Origin: an uncultured Dialister sp.
Lineage (GTDB): Bacteria > Bacillota > Negativicutes > Veillonellales > Dialisteraceae
DNA: 34,515 nt
Assembly: GCA_900543165.1 (NCBI GenBank)
Contig: UQQQ01000021.1
Coordinates: forward strand, 1 to 34,515
Direction of reading: 5' to 3'
Position 1 is the first letter of the stretch, and each line of letters opens with the position of its first letter. This document shows, one piece after another, positions 14,898 through 22,809 of this stretch. The notes under the pieces are model-generated. The model worked only from the letters and a program-made list of their open reading frames with translations, searched no databases and had not been told where the DNA came from. The translations under genes were made by a program, and so were the position numbers.

Positions 14898-16476
14898 GGA
14901 TTTCTATCTCTTCGGGAAGTCTGGCCATTTTGTGACAGATGGCGGTCGCAAGGGGCAGGCGGACAGCTTCAAAGCGGTCGTTGAAGCGGTAGAAAAGGAA
15001 GGGAAGCCGATCCTTTCGAGTTATGTGTCGACGGATGGCACGCGGCGTGTCGTCTTTGCCGTGCCTTTCAAAAAACCTTTGACGATTGATGGGATCGATT
15101 ATATGGGGATCGCTGTTTCCTATGACAATCAAGTGGTGGAGCGTTTCATCACAGGCAATATTTATGATGGGGAAAGTGACTGCTATGTCGTCGATGAGGC
15201 GGGCGATGTGGTGCTGTCCCTGACACCGAAGAGTGAGATCCCGGAGCATGTGGATAATATTCTTTCCTATCTCAAGGTGCATGATGCAGCCGAAGAGAAG
15301 GGAAGCCTTGAATGGATGGCGCGAGGCATTCGCGAAGAGCAGGGCAGGAGTCTTCTCATTTCTCTGGGGGAAAGGAAGTACTATACCGTCTATCGCCCGC
15401 TTGGGATCAGTCATCTGTCACTGGTGGGGCTCGTCCGTGACCGCGTGGTGGATGAAGGTCTTGTGCGTGTGCGGAATGCGACGGTTTTCGCCCTGGCGGC
15501 TATCTTCTCACTCTTGGCCTTTTTCATGATCGGGGTGACCATTAAGGAGGCCCGGCAGAGACTCCATGAGAAAGAGCGGGAGAAGAAGGTACTCGCCAGC
15601 CAGAGAGAGATGATGCGGGAGCTCTTTGGCGGGATGGGGCGGGTGGCGGATCGCTACGTCGTGGCCAATCTGAAGACGGACCAGTATTACTATGGGGAGA
15701 ATCTGCTGAAGAAATCTCTGTATCCGGAGACAGGCTGTTTCTCTTTGCTCGTGGAGAAACTCTCCCGTGCCTTTGTCGCGACAGGGGATGCGGAGTATAT
15801 GAAGATCAGCCAGCTGCTGTCCAAAGAGCAACTCGTCAGCGTTTTGAATTCGAAGGATGATCTCATGCGCTTTGAGTACTGCGGCCGCCAGAAGCAGGTC
15901 TTCAAACTGATGACAGTAGTGTCGATTTCCTGGGATAAAAAAGGCATGCTGGAAAAAGTGATGTGCATCAGTCAGGATATCGGGGAAAAGCATGATCTGG
16001 AAACATTGGCGAATACCGATGGACTGACCGGACTTTTCAATGAGCGCTATTTTACGATAATGCTGCAGAGCAAAGAGAATAAGAAACTGCCCTTCGTTCT
16101 GGTGTATCTGGATCTGGATCATTTCAAGCCCATCAATGATACCTATGGGCATGCGACGGGAGATAAACTCTTGCAGGAAACAGCGAAGCGCCTCTTGCAG
16201 TGCATTCGTAAAAATGACTATGTCTTCCGCATCGGCGGCGATGAATTTACCATCCTCTTCAGCATGGATTTCGATGAGAATCTAGCATCAGAGATCAGGG
16301 AGCGGCTGAAGACGATGCTGGAGAAGCCCTTTGAAATCGATGGACATACCCTGCGAGTAGGCTGCAGCATGGGTCTTGCCGCCTATCCGAAGGAGTCGGG
16401 CGATGCTGCCTATATCCGCATCCTGGCCGATTGGCGCATGTATGAGGAGAAGGAGAAAAATCATAAGGGAAGGTAG
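14890..16476 (+). CDS. Diguanylate cyclase with partial Cache sensor and GGDEF domain (5' end disrupted)
   Basis: The 528-residue frame starts in the middle of a Cache-type sensor (YLFGKSGHFVTDGG; ILSSYVSTDGTRRVVFAVPF at 41-60), has a membrane helix (about 196-216), a linker and a PAS-like region (about 240-365), then a GGDEF domain (about 375-525). The active site GGDEF is at 449-453. RKND at 440-443 is a proper product-inhibition I-site, five residues ahead. c-di-GMP synthesis is the expected activity. No ribosome site precedes 14890. The real start with promoter and Shine-Dalgarno is at 14817 in another frame, and the first membrane helix and proximal Cache part are missing. The gene may be inactive, or may make an unanchored short form from an internal start. 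The junction reads GACTAGTGG, like the heptamer repeats. Confidence 0.8.
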   Translation: MYRDFYLFGKSGHFVTDGGRKGQADSFKAVVEAVEKEGKPILSSYVSTDGTRRVVFAVPFKKPLTIDGIDYMGIAVSYDNQVVERFITGNIYDGESDCYVVDEAGDVVLSLTPKSEIPEHVDNILSYLKVHDAAEEKGSLEWMARGIREEQGRSLLISLGERKYYTVYRPLGISHLSLVGLVRDRVVDEGLVRVRNATVFALAAIFSLLAFFMIGVTIKEARQRLHEKEREKKVLASQREMMRELFGGMGRVADRYVVANLKTDQYYYGENLLKKSLYPETGCFSLLVEKLSRAFVATGDAEYMKISQLLSKEQLVSVLNSKDDLMRFEYCGRQKQVFKLMTVVSISWDKKGMLEKVMCISQDIGEKHDLETLANTDGLTGLFNERYFTIMLQSKENKKLPFVLVYLDLDHFKPINDTYGHATGDKLLQETAKRLLQCIRKNDYVFRIGGDEFTILFSMDFDENLASEIRERLKTMLEKPFEIDGHTLRVGCSMGLAAYPKESGDAAYIRILADWRMYEEKEKNHKGR

Positions 16477-16507
16477 TGGGGAGAGCCCTCAAGTTTGAAA
16501 GCAGGGA

Positions 16508-16662
16508 TGAGTGACTAGTGACTGGTAGCTAGGGATTAGGTTTGCGATACGAGAAAACCGCTAGTTTCAAACCTCCGCGGCGCTTCTGTATTTTATGCGC
16601 CACACCAACCCTTTTGAACCTCTTGAACCTATAGAACCCGATGAACCCTGAACCCCAGTCAA
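16508..16662 (+). repeat. Composite intergenic repeat copy
   Basis: A heptamer tract (GTGACTAGTGACTGG...) is followed by 'tttgcgatacgagaaaacc', the GC hairpin module (CTCCGCGGCGCTTCTG...GCGCC) and a run of TTGAACC/TAGAACC/TGAACCC-type units. Confidence 0.75.
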
Positions 16663-16695
16663 TTATTAGAAAAAGATAAAATTGAAAATTTCCTC

Positions 16696-16724
16696 TTGCA
16701 AAATGAAAGCAAGGGACTTATAAT
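16696..16724 (+). promoter_or_regulatory. Promoter of the first riboswitch-AGCS unit
   Basis: TTGCAA and TATAAT with a 17-bp spacer. Transcription would start just before the first aptamer. Confidence 0.75.
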
Positions 16725-16746
16725 GCAAACATCAAATTCATATTGG

Positions 16747-16916
16747 TGGATGAAACATGTGGGAGAAAGCCGTAAGGCTTACCGAAGGAGTAACACTCTC
16801 AGGTATCTCGAAAGAGGTAGTACCGTATGTGGACACACTCTGGAGAGTCTCATAATAAGAGCGCCGAAGGTGTAAGGATCCGATGATCCCAATCTCTCAG
16901 GCAAAAGGACAGAGAA
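16747..16916 (+). promoter_or_regulatory. Tandem glycine riboswitch 1
   Basis: Two glycine (gcvT-type) aptamers sit in series. Aptamer I has ACCGAAGGAGTAAC at 16781-16794 followed by CTCTCAGG. Aptamer II has GCCGAAGG at 16863-16870 and the hallmark CTCTCAGGCAAAAGGAC at 16894-16910, closed by P1 CTCTG/CAGAG. The 5' strand of P1 of aptamer II (CTCTGG, 16838-16843) is complementary to CCAGAG (16962-16967) in the terminator's 5' arm. Ligand-stabilised P1 should therefore leave the terminator free to form (off-switch). Confidence 0.93.
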
Positions 16917-16953
16917 AAACGTCACACTTCTTGTGATTGTTAAGGTAGACAAT

Positions 16954-16998
16954 GCCGGCTTCCAGAGTTATTTTTTATTGGAAAAGCCGGCTTTTTTA
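16954..16998 (+). terminator. Riboswitch 1 expression-platform terminator
   Basis: GCCGGCTTCCA ... TGGAAAAGCCGGC with a CTTTTTTATTT tail, placed between the aptamers and the AGCS gene. Confidence 0.88.
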
Positions 16999-17030
16999 TT
17001 TATCTTACTTTCCTGGAGGGAGACAAAGAA

Positions 17031-18452
17031 ATGGATTTGAATCTTGAATTGCTGAATGCGATTGATAGTTTTGTATGGGGACCGCCGCTCTTGGTACTGC
17101 TGGTGGGGACGGGCATCCTCCTGACGCTTCGTCTGAAGCTCTTGCAGGTCTTCCAGCTGCCGAAGGCGCTGGGACTGATCTTCAAAGCACAGAATAGGGG
17201 CAGCGGGGATATCGACTCTTTCAAAGCTCTCTGCACAGCACTTTCTGCTACGGTAGGCACAGGGAATATCGTAGGTGTCGCGACAGCGATCGCTGCCGGC
17301 GGCCCGGGCGCTATTTTCTGGATGTGGATGGCCGCTTTCTTCGGAATGGCCACCAAGTATGCCGAAGGTCTTCTGGCGGTGAAATATCGTGAGGTGGACT
17401 CCAAAGGCGAGATCGCCGGCGGCCCGATGTTCTACATCAAGAATGGTATGGGTCCTAAGTTCAAATGGCTTGGCTCGCTCTTTGCCATCTTTGGCGTACT
17501 GGTCGCTTACTTCGGTATCGGTACTTTCGCTCAGGTGAATTCCATCGTCGATATCACCAAAATGACGATCGGCCTCGATCCTATGTGGACCGCTCTCATC
17601 CTGACCATCCTGGTCGCAGCGATCACCTTGGGCGGGCTGCAGTCTATCGCATCGGCCGCTGCGAAAATCGTTCCGGCTATGGCAGTGATTTACTTTATTT
17701 CTACTATCGGTGTACTTGTGTATTTCGCAGACAAAGTGCCTGCAGCCATTCAGACCATCGTGTACAGCGCCTTCTCCGGAAGTGCAGCGGCCGGCGGTTT
17801 CCTCGGTGCGACAGTGATGCTCGCGATGAGAAATGGTATCGCCAGAGGCGTATTCTCCAATGAATCTGGCCTCGGCTCCGCTCCTATCGTAGCTGCTGCT
17901 GCTAAAACCAAATGGCCTGCAGAACAGGGTCTGATTTCTATGACTGGTACCTTCATCGATACCATCATCATCTGCACACTGACCGGTCTTTCCATCGTCG
18001 TTTCCGGCGAATGGATGAATGGTCTGAACGGTGCAGCTCTCACGAATGCAGCTTTCAAAGATGCATTCCCTGCTTTCGGCGGCTACATGCTGATGATCGG
18101 GCTGGTCCTCTTCGCTTTCACCACCATCCTCGGATGGAACTACTATGGGGAACGCTGCATGATTTATCTCTGCGGCACGAAGGGCGTACTTCCCTATCGC
18201 GTCATCTTCATCATCCTCGTCGCAAGCGGCGCATTCCTGAAACTTGAAGCCATCTGGGTCCTGGCGGATATCGTCAATGGTCTCATGGCTATTCCAAACC
18301 TGATTGCCCTTTTGGCTCTCTCCGGCGTCGTCGTAAGAGAGACAGCTAAATATTTCGATCATCTCAAAACTGGTAAAGACTACGAAGAATACGAAGAGTT
18401 AGATCCCAGCAAGGTCAAAATGTCCAAGGCTGCAGAAAGTCTCGAGGACTAG
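17031..18452 (+). CDS. AGCS-family amino acid:cation symporter 1 (alanine/glycine type)
   Basis: AGCS proteins import alanine or glycine with Na+ (or H+). The 473-residue protein has about 11 membrane helices. The family signature is GTGNIVGVATA at 76-86 and GGPGAIFWMW at 90-99, with KYAEGLLAVKYRE (109-121) and NESGLGSAPI later. The glycine riboswitch upstream argues that glycine is sensed and probably transported. The start follows GGAGGGAG. The closest relative in the window is copy 4 (shared GDIDSFKALCTAL and AKTKWPAEQGLISMTGTFIDTIIIC). The C-terminus is longer and acidic (DYEEYEELDPSK...). Confidence 0.95.
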   Translation: MDLNLELLNAIDSFVWGPPLLVLLVGTGILLTLRLKLLQVFQLPKALGLIFKAQNRGSGDIDSFKALCTALSATVGTGNIVGVATAIAAGGPGAIFWMWMAAFFGMATKYAEGLLAVKYREVDSKGEIAGGPMFYIKNGMGPKFKWLGSLFAIFGVLVAYFGIGTFAQVNSIVDITKMTIGLDPMWTALILTILVAAITLGGLQSIASAAAKIVPAMAVIYFISTIGVLVYFADKVPAAIQTIVYSAFSGSAAAGGFLGATVMLAMRNGIARGVFSNESGLGSAPIVAAAAKTKWPAEQGLISMTGTFIDTIIICTLTGLSIVVSGEWMNGLNGAALTNAAFKDAFPAFGGYMLMIGLVLFAFTTILGWNYYGERCMIYLCGTKGVLPYRVIFIILVASGAFLKLEAIWVLADIVNGLMAIPNLIALLALSGVVVRETAKYFDHLKTGKDYEEYEELDPSKVKMSKAAESLED

Positions 18453-18454
18453 CA

Positions 18455-18676
18455 TCAGGTCCTGATATAACATATTATTTCCTCCCTGAAGGTTTTCCCA
18501 TTTTCCTTCCCGGCGGCATAATATGACACCCCATCCGGCAAAGGGCACTCCTTCGGATAAGCCCTCCTAAACTGATCCAAGGAGTCTGCCGGGCGGCGGG
18601 GAAGATCCCCAGAAAGTCTTCCCTGCCGCGGAGGCCCTACCTCTTTATAAATGGTGAAGTACATATCTTGAGCAAG
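18455..18676 (+). ncRNA. Candidate structured RNA or structured 3' UTR after AGCS copy 1
   Basis: No gene is convincing here, but there are at least six consecutive helices. They are CATATTAT/ATAATATG (18471, 18518) enclosing GAAGG/CCTTC; CCGGCA/TGCCGG (18535, 18587) enclosing AGGGC/GCCCT and CTCCT/AGGAG as a three-way junction; a 13-bp helix GCGGCGGGGAAGA/TCTTCCCTGCCGC; and GAGG/CCTC. A terminator follows directly. It resembles no RNA family that I can name with confidence. Confidence 0.4.
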
Positions 18677-18720
18677 GAAGCCCGCAAAGGAAATCTGATT
18701 TCCTGCGGGCTTTTGTATTT
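18677..18720 (+). terminator. Terminator downstream of AGCS copy 1
   Basis: AGCCCGCA-AAGGAAATC...TTTCC-TGCGGGCT with a TTTGTATTTTA tail. Confidence 0.8.
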
Positions 18721-18721
18721 T

Positions 18722-19090
18722 AGTTAGAAATGAGAAATTAGAAATGAGAAATGGTGGTAGCGGCGCGAAAAAGATAGAAGCGCCGCAGGTTTTAGAGAGA
18801 AGGTATTAGGGATTAGAAAGGGGACTGGCGGTTTCCCCGTGCTGTCATCCCGAGCGAAGTCGAGGGATCTCCATTGCAGAATGGAATCAGCTCTTATAAG
18901 CCTCTATGGAAACGATGACTCGATGCATCGCTTTAAGGCTTTCAAGCAAGCGACGTTTGACGGTCTGCAAGAAAGATTTCTCGGTTGCGCTCGAAATGAC
19001 GATACGGGGGATGCCTTTTCTAAAAAAGCGGAGAAGCCGCCACCACAACCCTGAACCCTAATCCCTAATCCCTAATCCCTAGTCACTCAC
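18722..19090. repeat. Repeat-filled region between AGCS copies 1 and 2
   Basis: No gene is seen. Contents: an inverted A/T spacer plus GC hairpin (18722-18792); a 158-bp block (18843-19000) with about 27-bp terminal inverted repeats (GTCATCCCGAGCGAAGTCGA and GTCATTTCGAGCGCAACCGA as read inward from each end), like a BIME/MITE; and tandem CCCTAATC/CCCTAGTCACT units (about 19050-19090). Confidence 0.7.
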
Positions 19091-19215
19091 ATTGTATAGT
19101 CGAAGGCTCATGACCTTTGAATATAGGCCGACATGCCCGGCAGATTTTCCAGTAGAGGGAATTCAGAAGCTTGTTTCTCGAAAGAAAACCAGAAGTGCAT
19201 GAAAATTTCATAGTG

Positions 19216-19462
19216 CGTGGATGAAGTACACTGAAAAAAGGCGACCCCGGGCGAAGATTTCTTCTTATAAGAGATCAGGACCTGAAAGAAGTGATAAACT
19301 TCCAGCCTGCCGAAGGAGTAACACTATCAGGCGTTCATTAGAATACGAAACTGTGTACGGACACAACTCTGGAGAGTCCCGCTCGAAGGATGCGGGCGCC
19401 GAAGGTGTAAAGGGATCTCACCCGTGGATCCTGAATCTCTCAGGCAAAAGGACAGGGCTGGC
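19216..19462 (+). promoter_or_regulatory. Tandem glycine riboswitch 2 (enlarged first aptamer)
   Basis: Aptamer I: GTACAC (19226) and GTGTAC (19353) form P1, with CCGAAGGAGTAAC at 19310-19322. Aptamer II: GCCGAAGGTGTAA at 19399 and CTCTCAGGCAAAAGGAC at 19437-19453. The distance from P1 to the CCGAAGG core in aptamer I is about 79 nt, against about 30 nt in riboswitch 3, so a peripheral stem has gained about 50 nt. GGGCTGGC (19455-19462), overlapping P1 of aptamer II, is an exact complement of GCCAGCCC (19510-19517) in the terminator. No clear promoter was seen. Confidence 0.93.
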
Positions 19463-19506
19463 AATGGGGTAACACCCTTATGCGTGGATGCATACATACA
19501 TTTTAG

Positions 19507-19552
19507 ACCGCCAGCCCGTAGATTTCTTACCTGGGCTCGGCGGTTTTGTTTT
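19507..19552 (+). terminator. Riboswitch 2 expression-platform terminator
   Basis: ACCGCCAGCCC ... GGGCTCGGCGGT with a TTTGTTTTT tail. Its 5' arm is the sequence complementary to the end of aptamer II. Confidence 0.88.
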
Positions 19553-19593
19553 TAAAAGGAAACGGGCAAATCGATTCAAGGGGGATATTTATT

Positions 19594-21039
19594 ATGGACA
19601 TGGCTGCAATCAATTCAGTCGTCAATGAAATTGACAGCCTCGTATGGGGCCCTATCATGCTTACCCTGCTGGTCGGTACCGGCGTGTACCTCACCTGCTT
19701 ATTGAAATTTAGAACATGGCGAAACTTGCCGTATGCGATCGGCAGCGTCCTTTCCAAAGAAGCCCGCACCAAGAAACGCGGCACGGGCGATGTATCGCCA
19801 TTCTCCGCACTGATGACCGCGCTGGCTGCGACCATCGGCACCGGCAATATCGTCGGCGTAGCGACCGCTATGTTCGCTGGCGGCCCTGGCGCTCTGGTCT
19901 GGATGTGGATCTCCGCCTGCTTCGGTCTCACCTCGAAATTCTCTGAATGCATGCTCGCGATCAAATACCGCGAAGTCAATGCAAAAGGCGAAATGAAAGG
20001 CGGCCCGATGTTCACCATGAAGAACGGCTTCAAGAACAAAACGCTTGGCTCCGTCATGGGCTTCCTCTTCGCACTCTTCGCTGTTATCGCTTCCTTCGGG
20101 ATCGGCAACATGACCCAGGCAAACTCCATCTCCGGTGCCGTACATACCACCTTCGGCATGTCTCCTGAAGTCTGCGGCGTCATCCTGACCGTTCTTTCTC
20201 TCATCATCATCGTCGGCGGTATCAAGACCATTTCCAAAGTTTCCTCTGTTGTCGTTCCTGCCATGGCATTCTTCTATGTCATCGCCGGTCTCCTCTGCAT
20301 CATCCTCAATATCCAGAACGTTCCACATGGTCTTTACCTCATCTTCATGATGGCTTTCGATCCGCAGGCAGTCGGTGGCGGCATCCTCGGCGGCATCACC
20401 GCTTCTGTCATGAATGCAGTCCGTTTCGGTGTCGCTCGCGGCTGCTTCTCCAATGAAGCCGGCATGGGTTCTGCCGCTATCACCGCAGCAGCAGCTACCA
20501 CGGATGATCCAGTCCGTCAGGGCTATATCAATATGACCGGTACCTTCTGGGATACCATCGTTGTCTGCTCCATCACCGGCATCACCATCGCAGCTTCCGG
20601 CGTCCTCGGCATGACCGGTGCTGACGGCAAGCCTCTGAAAGGCGTAGAACTTACCATGGCTGCCTTCTCCACCAATATCGGTGAGATCGGCGCTCTGATC
20701 GTCGCTATCGGCATCATCCTCTTCGCCTTCTCCACCATCCTCGGCTGGGAATACCACGGTGAAAAGGCTTGGGAATACCTCTTCGGTACTCATAAATACA
20801 ACATGATCTACCGCATTGTTTTCTCTCTGGTCGTTTATGTAGGCGCTACCCAGACCCTCGATCTGGTGTGGAACCTTTCCGATATCGCTAATGCTCTCAT
20901 GGCGATCCCGAACCTGATCTCCATGCTCATCCTCTCGCCTGTCATCAAGGAAGAAGTAGAACGCTTCCAGATCGTCCTTGAAAAGGAAAAGGCAGAAAAG
21001 AAAGCCGGCGTCACCGCTGGTGAACATGCGAAAATCTAG
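19594..21039 (+). CDS. AGCS-family amino acid:cation symporter 2 (alanine/glycine type)
   Basis: This 481-residue member of the alanine/glycine:cation symporter family carries GTGNIVGVATA at 82-92 and GGPGALVWMW just after. It then has KFSECMLAIKYREVNAKGEMKGGPMF and NEAGMGSAAITAAA. It differs from copies 1 and 4 by TWRNLPYA in the first loop, GDVSPFSALMTALAATIG and LDLVWNLSDIANALMAIPNLIS near the end, and it pairs with copy 3. The Shine-Dalgarno is AAGGGGG before ATG 19594; the frame upstream overlaps the terminator. Codons are strongly biased toward C-ending forms (ATC, TTC, ACC), which suggests high expression. Confidence 0.95.
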   Translation: MDMAAINSVVNEIDSLVWGPIMLTLLVGTGVYLTCLLKFRTWRNLPYAIGSVLSKEARTKKRGTGDVSPFSALMTALAATIGTGNIVGVATAMFAGGPGALVWMWISACFGLTSKFSECMLAIKYREVNAKGEMKGGPMFTMKNGFKNKTLGSVMGFLFALFAVIASFGIGNMTQANSISGAVHTTFGMSPEVCGVILTVLSLIIIVGGIKTISKVSSVVVPAMAFFYVIAGLLCIILNIQNVPHGLYLIFMMAFDPQAVGGGILGGITASVMNAVRFGVARGCFSNEAGMGSAAITAAAATTDDPVRQGYINMTGTFWDTIVVCSITGITIAASGVLGMTGADGKPLKGVELTMAAFSTNIGEIGALIVAIGIILFAFSTILGWEYHGEKAWEYLFGTHKYNMIYRIVFSLVVYVGATQTLDLVWNLSDIANALMAIPNLISMLILSPVIKEEVERFQIVLEKEKAEKKAGVTAGEHAKI

Positions 21040-21042
21040 TTG

Positions 21043-21075
21043 TTAGTGACTAGTGACTGGTCGCCAGTCGCTTTC
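21043..21075 (+). repeat. Heptamer tract after AGCS copy 2
   Basis: TAGTGACTAGTGACTGG and two degenerate units, a few bases after the stop codon. Confidence 0.7.
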
Positions 21076-21149
21076 TCGAAGGAGTGCGAAAAGCATCTCC
21101 CGTATCCATATCGTTGTCCCCCCTCACTTCCCTAGGAAGTGGGACATCC

Positions 21150-21194
21150 CCCCTATCCTGTTCCTCTGAATTCCAACAGGATAGGGGATTTTTT
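21150..21194 (+). terminator. Terminator of AGCS copy 2
   Basis: CCCCTATCCTGTT / AACAGGATAGGGG with an ATTTTTT tail: a 13-bp perfect stem. Confidence 0.93.
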
Positions 21195-21200
21195 ATGTTC

Positions 21201-21286
21201 AAGCTATTTAAGGAGGATGTCGACGATGCTATGTATAAAAATCCATATGAAATCTGATTCTGCGATTTAATCAGCGTTTCCTTAGG
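21201..21286 (-). mobile_element. Half copy of the MITE-like element
   Basis: Read on the minus strand, it begins CCTAAGGAAACGCTGATT and follows the left half of the 28581-28749 element base for base with few differences, through 'ggatttttatacatagc' to 'ccttaaatagct'. The second half is absent, so this is a truncated insertion. Confidence 0.8.
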
Positions 21287-21440
21287 TTCAGCGGGTTCTA
21301 TGGGTTTAGCAGGTTCAAAGGAATTGGTGCGGCGCGTAAAAATCAGAAGCGCCGCGGAGTATAGATAAGGGCGATGCCCGAAAGTTGTATTTCAGTCACC
21401 CGTCACCAGTCGCCAGTCACTAGTCACTCCTAATCTATCC
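21287..21440 (-). repeat. Composite intergenic repeat, inverted copy
   Basis: GGTTCAGCGGGTTCTATGGG-type units, then the GC hairpin (GCGGCGCGTAAAAATCAGAAGCGCCGC as two arms and a loop), the 'gcgatgcccgaaagttgtatttcagtcacc' link and a heptamer tract (CACCAGTCGCCAGTCACTAG). Confidence 0.75.
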
Positions 21441-21502
21441 TCCTAAGCTGCTCTTCGCCCCATTCCCCCTCTATGCTACAATAAAAGAAAGAGGTGAGGA
21501 CT

Positions 21503-21799
21503 ATGACGAGACAGGATGGATTAACAGAGCGGGTGCGGAGTGACATCTGCCATTTGGCAAAGACGCATGGGGTCAGCAAGGTGATACTCTTCGGTTCCCG
21601 CGCTCGGGGAGACTACCACCGGACGAGTGATATCGACCTCGCAGTGCTTGGCGGGGATACGGTGAAATTTTCGCTGGACGTGGAAGAAAAAGTATGGACA
21701 TTGCTTCGCTTCGACGTCGTAGACCTTGCGCGTCCTATGCAGGAGGCGCTTCGTGGGAGCATAGAGAAAGAGGGGATCACCATTTATGAAAAAATTTGA
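21503..21799 (+). CDS. mntA: MntA-type minimal nucleotidyltransferase (antitoxin-like)
   Basis: This 98-residue minimal nucleotidyltransferase has the exact GS-X10-DxD active site: GSRARGDYHRTSDID. In MntA/HepT modules this enzyme neutralises the HEPN toxin by adenylylating a tyrosine near its active site (established for related systems; inferred here). ATG 21503 follows GAGGTGAGGA; a GTG nine bases upstream lies inside that site. TACAAT at 21477-21482 may be the -10 box. It overlaps the next gene by 14 bp, so the two are translationally coupled. Confidence 0.85.
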   Translation: MTRQDGLTERVRSDICHLAKTHGVSKVILFGSRARGDYHRTSDIDLAVLGGDTVKFSLDVEEKVWTLLRFDVVDLARPMQEALRGSIEKEGITIYEKI

Positions 21800-22178
21800 A
21801 AATTTCTGCAAAGCGCTGTCCAATCTGCACGAAATCCATCGCTACGAGCCGCCGTACACGGATCCTATCATCGTTGCCGGGATGACAGCACTTTATACCA
21901 TATGCTTCGAGCAGGCCTGGCGGGCGATGAAAGAGTACCTTGCTGAAGAGGGCTGGGCAGAGGCTGAGAGCGGATCGCCCCGTCAGATCATCAAGACGGC
22001 TTACCAGGCGGGCGTCATCACGGATGAGGAAGGCTGGCTGCAAGCCCTGCTCGCTCGCAATCTGCAATCCCATACATATAATGAGAAAGTCGCGCAACAG
22101 CTGATCGAGGATACAAAGGCATGTTTCCTTCCGCTTTTCGATATGTTACGAGAGAAACTGGCGCGGAGAGGGGAGTAG
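21786..22178 (+). CDS. hepT: HepT-type HEPN-like partner of the nucleotidyltransferase (HI0074 family)
   Basis: This 130-residue, all-helical protein resembles the nucleotidyltransferase substrate-binding (HI0074) family and carries the HEPN RNase motif R-X4-H-X-Y as R91 NLQS H96 T Y98. HepT toxins cut RNA with the R/H pair, and the tyrosine is the residue modified by MntA (family knowledge). The early part (FCKALSNLHEI; FEQAWRAMKEYL) matches helices of this family. It starts inside the end of the nucleotidyltransferase gene behind GAGGGG. The pair sits between two AGCS copies, flanked by repeats, with no other defence genes nearby. It could act as a stand-alone addiction or stress module. 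Confidence 0.82.
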   Translation: MKKFENFCKALSNLHEIHRYEPPYTDPIIVAGMTALYTICFEQAWRAMKEYLAEEGWAEAESGSPRQIIKTAYQAGVITDEEGWLQALLARNLQSHTYNEKVAQQLIEDTKACFLPLFDMLREKLARRGE

Positions 22179-22261
22179 GCTTTTGGCAGGCTGATGGTGA
22201 GTGGTCAGGCGGGATAACAGGGCTAGCCCCGTTGCCCCCTGATTGCGTTTTTAATGTTTCC

Positions 22262-22495
22262 ACTTGCGTGAGAAGTGGTGGTATGGCGCATAAAATGAGG
22301 AAGCGCCGCGGAGTAGAAATAGTGGCGATGCCCGAAGGTCTTATGAGATATCGCCATTCTCGTATCGTCAGCCTTCCCCATGTGGGGAAGGCTCATCAGT
22401 GGCGGCTTCGCCGCGAATATTTATGGGCGATGCCCGAAGGCCAGAGGGCAGGCGTCTGACGGCTAATCCCTAGCCACCAGTCACCAGTCACCATC
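22262..22495 (-). repeat. Composite intergenic repeat, inverted copy
   Basis: GC hairpin arms (ATGGCGCATAAAAT...GAAGCGCCGCGGAG), two 'ggcgatgcccgaaggtc' link copies, a palindromic CCTTCCCCATGTGGGGAAGG module, a GGCGGCTTCGCCGC hairpin and a heptamer tract at the end (CCACCAGTCACCAGTCACC). Confidence 0.7.
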
Positions 22496-22702
22496 ATGCT
22501 TAACTATGATTCCAACAACTTATCACAATACCAAAATCAAAGCACTTTTCCTATTGAAATTTCATGAATTTCAAGTAGCTACAAAAAAGATACAAATCAT
22601 ATCTATATCGCAAACAAGTAGAAAATATTCGCCAAAAGCACAAGAAAGAAACTTTAACATAGCAAAAGGTTTACAATATGAAAAATGAGCAAAATTCGCA
22701 TG
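22496..22702. other. A/T-rich spacer before riboswitch 3
   Basis: No gene is supported. Base composition is markedly more A/T-rich than the neighbours. A perfect dyad TTGAAATT-TCATG-AATTTCAA lies at 22554-22574 and could be an operator. It is about 130 bp upstream of the riboswitch 3 promoter. Confidence 0.45.
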
Positions 22703-22730
22703 TTGCATTTTGATTTTCATCGTGTATAAT
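22703..22730 (+). promoter_or_regulatory. Promoter of the riboswitch 3-AGCS unit
   Basis: TTGCAT and TATAAT with a 16-bp spacer, ending about 80 bp before the aptamer. Confidence 0.65.
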
Positions 22731-22809
22731 CTAGGTAAATCACTTGAGGCTTCGGAATTCAGAATCTGGGAAGCCCAAGCGAAAAATGTATGTTGCCGCA
22801 TACCATATA

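Noticed and set aside
18455..18664. A 69-codon minus-strand frame after AGCS copy 1
   Set aside because: It coincides with the densely folded region, lacks a clear ribosome site and has no recognisable family; RNA structure explains the sequence better.
18843..19000. The 158-bp block with GTCATYYCGAGCG ends as an insertion sequence
   Set aside because: It has terminal inverted repeats but no coding capacity. It is better described as a repeat/BIME-like block of the mosaic family.
22121..22459. A 112-codon open frame overlapping the end of the HepT-like gene
   Set aside because: It runs out of the HepT gene into GC hairpin, palindromic and link repeat modules, and its protein has no family character and no good ribosome site.
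22554..22574. Dyad TTGAAATT-TCATG-AATTTCAA as a second metal operator
   Set aside because: Spacer and arms differ from the ZIP operator and it is about 130 bp upstream of the nearest promoter. Kept only as a possible binding site.
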